Shown one piece after another: positions 1-5,416 of a stretch of DNA of 8,319 bases. The position numbers were made by a program, and so were the translations under genes. The number at the start of each line of letters is the position of its first letter. The stretch's first letter is position 1. The DNA lies in NCBI GenBank assembly GCA_021772365.1, contig JAJFMC010000126.1:1-8319 (forward strand), read 5' to 3'. The notes under the pieces were generated by a model. The model was given only the letters and a program-made list of their open reading frames with translations. It did no database searches and was not told the origin of the DNA. The DNA comes from Chlamydiota bacterium (GTDB taxonomy: Bacteria > Chlamydiota > Chlamydiia > Chlamydiales > Criblamydiaceae).

Positions 1-498
1 ACCGATACGCTTAGTTATATCGATGACAGCTCGGCCAACACCCGAATTAGCGGCATTCTGGATGACATATTCACCAGGTTGAAGTTCGCAAAAATTCTCC
101 AACATCACTAAAGCTGTAAGGGGATTGATAGTGAGCATACAGGCAACTTCAGGAGGGATAACGTGGGGGACCCTCACCGCCTCCTCTTCTCTACAAACGC
201 GAAAGTCACACCATGTGGCTCTTTTTGTGGGAGTGATCACTTGGTCACCAACAGATACGTCAGTGACGTCTCGACCTACCTTTTCGATGATCCCAACACC
301 CTCATTACCCAAAGTCGCGGGTAGAGGGGGTTGGTCCCCATACCGGCCTTCGATCATGTTAATATCAGCAGGATTGATAGGCGCTAAAGTTGTCCTGATG
401 AGTATTTCATCACCACAAACTTCGGGAATACTGTTTTCCTCTAGGCGTATTACTTCTTCTGGAGGGCCGTATTCATGATGGCAAAGTAAACGGTTCAT
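1..498 (-). CDS. MECR/Etr1-type trans-2-enoyl-thioester reductase (zinc-independent MDR family), N-terminal part
   Basis: This is the first 166 codons of a medium-chain dehydrogenase/reductase running off the left edge; about half the protein is missing. The visible protein starts MNRLLCHHEYGPPEEV and has a GroES-like N-terminal domain. It contains INPADINMIEGRYG at about 41-54, whose Tyr53 matches the catalytic tyrosine of MECR/Etr1, then GNEGVG at 64-69 and NAANSGVG at about 148-155, the start of the NADPH-binding Rossmann fold. The combination of INPxDINxIxGxY and NAxNSGVG is typical of the mitochondrial enoyl-reductase family, which makes saturated acyl-thioesters in fatty acid synthesis using NADPH. 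No zinc-ligand set is visible, as expected for this subfamily. A general quinone oxidoreductase is the alternative. ATG at 498 is the natural start; no clear Shine-Dalgarno precedes it. The gene is divergent from cysS. The family match is good; the exact substrate is inferred. Confidence 0.85.
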   Translation of the reverse strand, partial: MNRLLCHHEYGPPEEVIRLEENSIPEVCGDEILIRTTLAPINPADINMIEGRYGDQPPLPATLGNEGVGIIEKVGRDVTDVSVGDQVITPTKRATWCDFRVCREEEAVRVPHVIPPEVACMLTINPLTALVMLENFCELQPGEYVIQNAANSGVGRAVIDITKRIG

Positions 499-521
499 AC
501 ATCAATTGAACCACAATCCAC

Positions 522-533
522 TGCAAATTTGCA
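522..533. promoter_or_regulatory. 12-bp perfect palindrome between divergent genes
   Basis: TGCAAATTTGCA reads identically on both strands. It lies 24 bp upstream of the reductase start and upstream of the cysS promoter. It is a candidate operator for a dimeric regulator, but a short AT-rich palindrome can arise by chance and there is no second copy to compare. Confidence 0.25.
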
Positions 534-569
534 AGCTAGACCTAAATTAGCCCGAAGTCGGTTGTACTC

Positions 570-598
570 TTGCACTTAATCGACTAGATGATTAAAAT
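570..598 (+). promoter_or_regulatory. Putative sigma-70-type promoter of cysS
   Basis: TTGCAC at 570-575 and TAAAAT at 593-598 are separated by exactly 17 nt. The -10 element matches the consensus at 5 of 6 positions and the -35 element has the essential TTG. The predicted transcription start is near 605, giving a leader of about 30 nt before the cysS ATG. A second TTG-type hexamer, TTGTAC at 562-567, is an alternative -35 with a longer spacer. No experimental support. Confidence 0.5.
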
Positions 599-634
599 AG
601 TTCTTTCGTATTCACTGAATAAGGACGATAGTTG

Positions 635-2080
635 ATGGAAGACCAATATGACCAAACACAGGTGTCATTAAAACTTTTAAACACTGCAACACGTAAAAAA
701 GAAACTTTACAGCCGATCCAAGGCAATCATGTCAGAATGTACACATGTGGTCCTACCGTTTACGATTATGCACATATCGGCAACTTCCGTACCTATGTAT
801 TCGAGGATCTTCTCCGCCGTACCATTAAATTTCTGGGGTTTGAGATCACTCAAGTGATGAATATCACCGATGTCGATGACAAAACCATCAAGGGTGCCAT
901 CAACAAAGATGTCTCCCTAGAAGAATATGTCAAACCCTACAAAGATGCATTTTTTGAAGACCTCGACTCACTACACATCGAAAGGGCTGAAAAATATCCA
1001 GCAGCAACAGAATACGTTCAAGAAATGGTCGATATGATCCAAGACCTCATGAATAAAGGGTTTGCCTACCAAGGTGCCGACAAAAGTATCTATTTTTCCA
1101 TCCAAAAATTTCCTAACTATGGCTGCCTGTCACACCTCAAACTCGATGAACTCAAAACCGGCGCTTCCGAGCGTGTTGCCTCCGATGAATACGATAAGGA
1201 TAACGTCGCAGACTTCGTCCTATGGAAAGCATATGATGAAGATCGGGACGGTAAAATCTACTGGGATAGCCCCTACGGAAAAGGTCGCCCGGGATGGCAC
1301 CTAGAATGTTCAGCCATGGCAATGAAAATGCTCGGTGAAACTATCGATATTCACTGTGGCGGAGTCGATAATATGTTCCCTCACCACGAAAATGAAATTG
1401 CTCAATCAGAAGCGTGTAGCGGTAAAAAGTTTTCGAATATGTGGCTGCACTCCGAACACTTGATCGTTGACGGAAAAAAAATGTCCAAAAGCCTAGGGAA
1501 TTTTTACACTCTCCGTAGCCTCCTTGAAAAAGGGTATACCGGTAAACAGGTCCGTTATCTCTTGCTACAGACTCATTACAAAACACAGCTTAACTTCACT
1601 CTCGAAGGGTTGGAAGCTGCAAAGCACTCCCTTCAGCGACTTGATGATTTCGTGCTGAGAATGCTCAACATCAACACAGGTAGTGATACTGGTGAAGTCG
1701 GCAGCATTCTCTCTCAAGCAATAAAGAGTTTCGCTGTATCCCTCGCCGATGATTTGAATATTTCCCCGGCACTCGCCGCGATATATGATATGATTCGTGA
1801 GGTAAATATTCTATGCGACGACGGAAAGGTCGGAATCAACGATGCGCAACGTGTGATTGATGTCATGAAAAAATTTGACTCTATCATCGACGTAATCTCT
1901 TTCGAAAAAGTTAGTGAACATGTCCCTAACGAAGTTCAACAAGCTCTCGAACGACGTATCGAAGCTAGAAAAAATAAAGATTGGGCAGCGGCGGACCAAC
2001 TTAGAGATTTTATTCATGACCAAGGCTTTGTGATTGAAGATACTCCTAGCGGTGCTGTAGTAAAAAAGGCGGGAGTGTAG
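635..2080 (+). CDS. cysS: Cysteinyl-tRNA synthetase
   Basis: This class I aminoacyl-tRNA synthetase charges tRNA-Cys with cysteine using ATP in the cytoplasm. The 481-aa protein has full family length. The HIGH-type signature is HIGN at 47-50, and KMSKS lies at 282-286. The zinc/cysteine-binding ligands are all present: Cys38 in YTCGPTVYD, Cys225, His250 and Glu254, with the same 25- and 4-residue spacing as in E. coli CysRS. The C-terminal region (about 400-481) holds the helical bundle and the RKNKDWAAADQLRD element typical of the family. ATG at 635 is preferred: AAGGA at 621-625 sits 9 nt upstream. The TTG at 632, directly before it, is an alternative that adds one residue. The gene ends in TAG and is followed after 4 nt by a small winged-helix gene, so the two are probably co-transcribed. 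It appears intact. Confidence 0.97.
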   Translation: MEDQYDQTQVSLKLLNTATRKKETLQPIQGNHVRMYTCGPTVYDYAHIGNFRTYVFEDLLRRTIKFLGFEITQVMNITDVDDKTIKGAINKDVSLEEYVKPYKDAFFEDLDSLHIERAEKYPAATEYVQEMVDMIQDLMNKGFAYQGADKSIYFSIQKFPNYGCLSHLKLDELKTGASERVASDEYDKDNVADFVLWKAYDEDRDGKIYWDSPYGKGRPGWHLECSAMAMKMLGETIDIHCGGVDNMFPHHENEIAQSEACSGKKFSNMWLHSEHLIVDGKKMSKSLGNFYTLRSLLEKGYTGKQVRYLLLQTHYKTQLNFTLEGLEAAKHSLQRLDDFVLRMLNINTGSDTGEVGSILSQAIKSFAVSLADDLNISPALAAIYDMIREVNILCDDGKVGINDAQRVIDVMKKFDSIIDVISFEKVSEHVPNEVQQALERRIEARKNKDWAAADQLRDFIHDQGFVIEDTPSGAVVKKAGV

Positions 2081-2084
2081 AATT

Positions 2085-2339
2085 ATGACACAACGTGCGC
2101 AAACAAAAGATCAGCGGTTTTTACTCGCTCTCTATGAGCGAGCTATTCAGGCTGGGGATGTCACCACTTCTTTTAGTCGGTTTGAAATTGGTGAATCCAT
2201 AGGTCTCCAAAAAAAGGCGATCAGCACCATCAGTCGGGATCTCCTACAGTGTAATTTCCTCAAAAAAGATGGTCCAGACAATGTCTACCTCACCAAACAT
2301 GGCGAGCAGTTGGTGTTGAATATCCTCGAGTCTCAATAA
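2085..2339 (+). CDS. Small winged-helix DNA-binding-like protein
   Basis: This 84-aa protein has no family name that I recognise with certainty. Residues about 28-80 look like a winged helix-turn-helix: helix FEIGESIGL, a turn, the recognition-helix-like KKAISTISRDLLQCNFL, then the wing-like VYLTKHGEQLV, where a YxLTxxG segment is common in MarR/PadR/ArsR-type folds. No effector or metal-binding domain fits in this length. The start is supported by GGGAG at 2071-2075 inside the end of cysS, 9 nt upstream of ATG. The 4-nt gap implies translation with cysS from the same mRNA. A transcriptional regulator is the most likely role, but its target cannot be deduced. The TAA stop is followed at once by a hairpin. 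Confidence 0.65.
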   Translation: MTQRAQTKDQRFLLALYERAIQAGDVTTSFSRFEIGESIGLQKKAISTISRDLLQCNFLKKDGPDNVYLTKHGEQLVLNILESQ

Positions 2340-2373
2340 TATACTGCTCACATTCAAGTGCGAGCAGTATATA
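2338..2373 (+). terminator. Hairpin after the cysS operon, possible terminator
   Basis: ATACTGCTC (2341-2349) pairs with GAGCAGTAT (2362-2370). After one A/C mismatch there is a further CA/TG pair, leaving a 6-nt loop (TTCAAG). The stem starts next to the stop codon of the small winged-helix gene and could extend by about two A-T pairs. There is no T-run after it on either strand, so it is a weak intrinsic terminator or an mRNA-stabilising 3' hairpin. Its AT-rich 9-bp arms could also be a protein-binding site. Confidence 0.5.
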
Positions 2374-2426
2374 CCGAAGAGAACTCAAACAAATTTAAGA
2401 ATAACTGTTTGCTGCTGAATTAAGGT

Positions 2427-2470
2427 TGGTATATGATGTTTATTTGCTAATTTAAATAGAAAATATACCA
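2427..2470. promoter_or_regulatory. Inverted repeat in the AT-rich leader of the Fic-type gene
   Basis: TGGTATAT at 2427-2434 and ATATACCA at 2463-2470 form a perfect 8-bp inverted repeat with a 28-nt spacer, 30 bp upstream of the TTG start at 2500. The region is AT-rich and probably holds the promoter. One possible pair is TTGGTA (2426-2431) with TAATTT (2448-2453), 16 nt apart, which would overlap the repeat. The arms could bind a regulator or form a weak mRNA stem. Confidence 0.25.
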
Positions 2471-2499
2471 CTGTAATTTAAGTGTGCTTGGAGTAACTT

Positions 2500-3246
2500 T
2501 TGACGATCTCTGAAAGAAGCAGCTCTCAACCTTTTAGCATCTCAATATATTGGGGGAAAAAGGTTAAATATCTTAACGAAAAACCGGTTGTTTTGGTTAG
2601 AGAGAACCAACCGCGTGCGAAGAAAAGGTGTAACAGTAGCCGAGTCATTTTGTATGAAGAGATCAATGTGTTGATACATCGCGCAATAATCGATCTACGT
2701 AATAAACAAAAATCCTCGCGATATAGCAGAAGAATTGAGCTAAAAGATTGTAAGAACATCTTTGCTGTCATCCAAAAAGTGGCGGAACTTGTGCTGGATT
2801 CAGATCACACTTGTGCTGCACCAACTACCCCATACGAGGGGCGTCTGTTGGCAAGTCTTGTGCTCAACCAAATGGAAGCTAAATCCTGTTCCCCTGCAAT
2901 TACCGATTCGACAGATGATCTTGATGAGAGGCAAAGATGCAATCCACAATCTGTCACAGTAGGGGAGCTTCTCCACCTTATTAAACGAGATTGGGACCAA
3001 TATGAGCAGGCGAATGTAATCAATGTCATAGTAGGTAAAAAAGGGTTTATGAGAGGGTGTCGAATTCATGATATCACACTATACAAGGATCGTATAAGGG
3101 AATTCGGAGTAGACGATTGTAAGACGTTATACCGGGTATTACTGGACTGGGGAACGATGGATGAACTGGCAAGCAAAGTTTGGGATCGTTTTTTTACAAA
3201 TCAAAACGAGATGACCCCCCTTAACGTAGAGAAAACGATTTCTTAG
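2500..3246 (+). CDS. Hypothetical protein; N-terminal section of the interrupted Fic-type frame
   Basis: Taken to its first stop, this is a 248-aa protein of unknown function. It begins with a Ser-rich polar stretch (MTISERSSSQPFSISIYWG), compatible with but not proof of a type III secretion signal. A basic segment follows at about 40-75, then mostly helical-looking sequence. There is no signal peptide and no transmembrane segment. A Thr/Asp-rich stretch at about 136-145 may be a linker. It starts with TTG, supported by GGAG 6 nt upstream. It ends at TAG, after which the same frame stays open for another 1386 nt, so this may be a truncated N-terminal part and not a complete gene. Confidence 0.5.
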   Translation: MTISERSSSQPFSISIYWGKKVKYLNEKPVVLVRENQPRAKKRCNSSRVILYEEINVLIHRAIIDLRNKQKSSRYSRRIELKDCKNIFAVIQKVAELVLDSDHTCAAPTTPYEGRLLASLVLNQMEAKSCSPAITDSTDDLDERQRCNPQSVTVGELLHLIKRDWDQYEQANVINVIVGKKGFMRGCRIHDITLYKDRIREFGVDDCKTLYRVLLDWGTMDELASKVWDRFFTNQNEMTPLNVEKTIS

Positions 3247-3354
3247 CTCCAGCCAAGCGACGGATGGTCCGCAGATCCTCGCGAACTTCTAGACCCAGGA
3301 GGACCTCTATATCTCCGTAAACTGGGGGAATTTGGCCTTATCTCCAAGAAAGAA

Positions 3355-4635
3355 ATGAATCTCGCCGGTATAGGCACGCAGGAAGAGCTAGAGTTGGTCA
3401 TTAAGGAGTACTGTGAGGGGAAACGAGATGACTCTACCAACGAGAGTATTTTAAACGTAATTACATGGCAAATGAAGCGTCAGCAAGGACTTATATTTTT
3501 CTATCGATCGATTTCTACGGATTGGGTCGAAGAAGAGTTGGCTTATCAACCTCAGACAGACGAAGAGGGTGAATTATGGGTAAAACAACTGTGTGCCGCC
3601 TATAATGTTAGGCCTGCATGTGTGATTGATGTGATTAATGACGCACAGTTTTCACCTATGCAGGTAAAACACTTGATGAGGGGACTTCCCGAGATATTAC
3701 CCCCCTTTCCTGAAAATAGTAGAATTGTTCTTTCCACTCTTACCTATGAAGAGAGTGTACGTGCTGTTGAAAAAGCACCCGATCTTTTTCATCAGCCACC
3801 TCAAAGAACTCAAAGGCGAATCATCAACGATTTTCACAAAGATCCTTCTCGTGTTAAAAATGCAGTGATCAGTATGTTTGAGTATCCTCCATTGTGGGAG
3901 TTCTTGATTCAGTGCCTTTCAACGAAGGAGCTCCACTGGCTGATCAACCACTCTTCTTTAATGAAAATTCTTAGAAAAGAGATTAAAGATATAACTCTCT
4001 GGAAATCCTTTATTCATTTTGTGATAAAAGACGACTCCGCAAAAAAGGAAGCCATTGAAAGAGCTTATTGCCAAGGAAGAGATTACTGGAAACTTTTGGT
4101 CAATCCAAATGATGTTCATCATGGCCCCATGGTATACGATAAAGGATATCACGGAGGCGATGTAGAACAGGGGTACATGCTAAGTATGAAAGCTGGACTG
4201 TTGTGGGTTTTGTATTGCTCGACACAAGATCTGAGTCCCGAGAATGAATTCATGATGTACAAAAAATTACACCAGATCGTTCTCAGTCACACTAAATCTC
4301 ATTCAAAACACCTTTTTCGTGGTGAGTTCGAAAAGAAATTGCGAGTTACGGTTCCTGCTCAGAGAATTGTTGAAGCACCAGACCGTGTGTGTCGTTCTTT
4401 TACAGCAGAAACAATCGGGGTTACAAGTCATCCTCGTTTGAACAAGGTTTTGAAGATGTTTCGCAGTAACCCCAATAACATGCCTCGTTATGTGCATTTA
4501 CACTTCAGCTATAAGACTGCACCCACTGAGACACAGTTAACCTCAATATTTGCAATGACTCAACAAGAGCTTCGTAGGTGCCACAAACCGGAACAGAGGT
4601 TGTTGCAAATCGCTAGAAAACATCAAATTCTATAG
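3355..4635 (+). CDS. Hypothetical protein; central section of the interrupted frame, Fic fold lacking its catalytic loop
   Basis: From the ATG at 3355 this section encodes 426 aa, but the frame is open back to 3247, directly after the first TAG. The Shine-Dalgarno before this ATG is poor (AAGAAAG), so independent initiation is uncertain. The first ~240 residues are predicted helical and unrecognised. From about residue 243 (DYWKLLVNPNDVHHG) to the end the sequence resembles the front half of a Fic domain: GYMLSMKAGLLWVLYC, then FRGEFEKKLRVTV, and the helix LLQIARKHQIL. The protein stops just before the active-site motif, which lies in the same frame after the TAG. Expressed alone it should be catalytically inactive. 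No membrane segment is visible. Confidence 0.5.
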   Translation: MNLAGIGTQEELELVIKEYCEGKRDDSTNESILNVITWQMKRQQGLIFFYRSISTDWVEEELAYQPQTDEEGELWVKQLCAAYNVRPACVIDVINDAQFSPMQVKHLMRGLPEILPPFPENSRIVLSTLTYEESVRAVEKAPDLFHQPPQRTQRRIINDFHKDPSRVKNAVISMFEYPPLWEFLIQCLSTKELHWLINHSSLMKILRKEIKDITLWKSFIHFVIKDDSAKKEAIERAYCQGRDYWKLLVNPNDVHHGPMVYDKGYHGGDVEQGYMLSMKAGLLWVLYCSTQDLSPENEFMMYKKLHQIVLSHTKSHSKHLFRGEFEKKLRVTVPAQRIVEAPDRVCRSFTAETIGVTSHPRLNKVLKMFRSNPNNMPRYVHLHFSYKTAPTETQLTSIFAMTQQELRRCHKPEQRLLQIARKHQIL

Positions 4636-4800
4636 GTCAACCACCCCTATGTCGATGGGAATTCCCGAACTCATTTTCTGCTGTTGATCGGTGATTTGAT
4701 CAAAGAGAAAAGAAATCCAACGTTGGCGAACCCCAACGGATCATATCTTTTACCGATTGAAAGCTGGGCAGAAAAAATCGAGAATAATATCGTATCCTAA
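4636..4800 (+). other. Fic catalytic-loop remnant in frame after the second TAG
   Basis: Fifty-four sense codons follow the TAG at 4633-4635 before TAA. They encode VNHPYVDGNSRTHF, matching the Fic signature HPFx(D/E)GNGRxxR, then a hydrophobic helix LLLIGDLIKEKRN and ANPNGSYLLPIESWAEKI, which resembles the C-terminal end of Fic domains. There is no start codon or ribosome-binding site between the TAG and the His, so this piece could be translated only by reading through UAG. It is the missing active site of the preceding ORF. Confidence 0.7.
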
Positions 4801-5207
4801 ACGATGGGGTCGGTAATGAGGTTTGTGCCTTGTAAGTAGGGCGATTTTATCAATAAAGATTTACATTCAATACCTTCAATAAGTACTTAATTTTCCTATT
4901 TGCTTTCTGTCGTTTAAGTTCAATCCCAATTTTAGCACTCTTCTCTTAAGACAGCATGTTAAACGCTATTCTTCGAATCAATAACATATTCTCTGGTATT
5001 TCCTTTTGTCGTTGATTCAAAAAAAATATAAATCTTAAAAGTAGATGTCTTTTGTTAAGTCTTTATTGTTAAAATTGCCCTGGTTTGTAAGTTTTTTTTT
5101 TATTACGTGATTTATAATAATTCATTGTTTTTTTTGTTAATATTGAGTTTTTTTTTGTTTTAATATAAGATATTAGCTTTTATTGATCATGTAACTTTGA
5201 AAAAGAG
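4801..5207. other. AT-rich intergenic region with homopolymer runs
   Basis: No convincing gene is visible on either strand over about 400 bp. The right half is very AT-rich and carries A8 (5019-5026), T10 (5092-5101), T8 (5128-5135) and T9 (5148-5156). GAATCAA near 4975-4981 pairs with TTGATTC near 5012-5018 as a loose 7-bp inverted repeat. No terminator for the Fic frame is evident just after 4800. The right end probably contains the promoter of the small split ORF and the 331-aa gene. Confidence 0.6.
5143..5171 (+). promoter_or_regulatory. Putative promoter with a T9 tract in its spacer
   Basis: TTGAGT at 5143-5148 and TAAGAT at 5166-5171 are 17 nt apart, with a 9-T run (5148-5156) touching the -35 and filling half of the spacer. 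The start would be near 5178, upstream of the split ORF at 5214 and the 331-aa gene at 5417. Slippage in the T-run would alter the spacing. In such AT-rich DNA, matches of this quality are frequent. Confidence 0.3.
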
Positions 5208-5213
5208 ATGGGT

Positions 5214-5388
5214 ATGACAGTAGATGCAAATAAAACAGCGGCAAGACCCAAACAGGAAGTAAGTTTATTTGCTGAGGTAGTTGCGCAATATAAAAAAAAA
5301 TATTGAGTTGGTTTCTAGTCATGCAGGAATTGATAACCTCGGTATTATGCAAATAATTATTTACACGGAAGGCCTTCAAATTTACTGA
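5214..5388 (+). pseudogene. Small ORF split at an A9 tract (57-aa product if one A is removed)
   Basis: ATG at 5214, with AAAAGAG at 5201-5207 upstream, opens a 30-codon frame (MTVDANKTAARPKQEVSLF...) that ends at TGA 5304-5306, just after nine A residues (5292-5300). With eight A residues the reading would continue NIELVSSHAGIDNLGIMQ and end at TGA 5386-5388, giving 57 residues. The joined protein is a small, soluble, helix-compatible polypeptide with no family I recognise. It lies 28 nt before the 331-aa gene and may be co-transcribed with it. The split may reflect decay, a sequencing error, slippage-based on/off switching, or polymerase/ribosome slippage. The ATG at 5208 is an alternative start. 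Confidence 0.4.
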
Positions 5389-5405
5389 AAGTCTTCTCGT
5401 TCAAC

Positions 5406-5411
5406 AAGGAG
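5406..5411 (+). promoter_or_regulatory. Strong Shine-Dalgarno for the 331-aa gene
   Basis: AAGGAG lies 5 nt upstream of ATG 5417 and is the best ribosome-binding site in the window. It fixes the start and indicates efficient translation. Confidence 0.8.
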
Positions 5412-5416
5412 AAATA

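Larger units (their letters stand above)
2500..4800 (+). pseudogene. Fic-domain protein gene interrupted by two in-frame TAG codons (pseudogene or UAG readthrough)
   Basis: One frame of 766 codons runs from TTG at 2500 to TAA at 4798-4800, broken only by TAG at codon 249 (3244-3246) and codon 712 (4633-4635). The TTG start has GGAG at 2490-2493, 6 nt upstream, and an in-frame TAA at 2494-2496 excludes an earlier start. The C-terminal part is a Fic-like domain. It has GEFEKKLRVTV at about codons 608-618 in the region before the core and a helix ending IARKHQIL. After the second TAG comes the catalytic loop HPYVDGNSRT (codons 715-724), then LLLIGDLIKEKRNP. Fic enzymes transfer AMP or related groups from nucleotides to proteins, often host GTPases when secreted. 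The motif is slightly degenerate: Tyr for Phe, Ser for the second Gly, and Phe at the final Arg position. The N-terminal ~500 residues match nothing I recognise. The absence of indels suggests recent loss or active readthrough. Confidence 0.7.

Noticed and set aside
125..478. Plus-strand 117-codon ORF
   Set aside because: It is the antisense shadow of the reductase gene, whose minus-strand translation matches a known family throughout.
3297..3302. Perfect AGGAGG as a ribosome site for a restart after the first TAG
   Set aside because: No start codon lies in the correct frame 5-12 nt downstream; the sequence simply encodes Gly-Gly in the open linker.
4657..4666. 10-bp palindrome GGGAATTCCC just after the second TAG
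   Set aside because: It falls within codons of the Fic motif (Gly-Asn-Ser-Arg), so coding constraint and chance explain it better than a regulatory site.
2500..4800. Genome-wide reassignment of TAG to an amino acid
   Set aside because: TAG is the natural end of cysS, 4 nt before the next start, and of the 331-aa gene just before its terminator, so TAG works as a stop elsewhere in the window.
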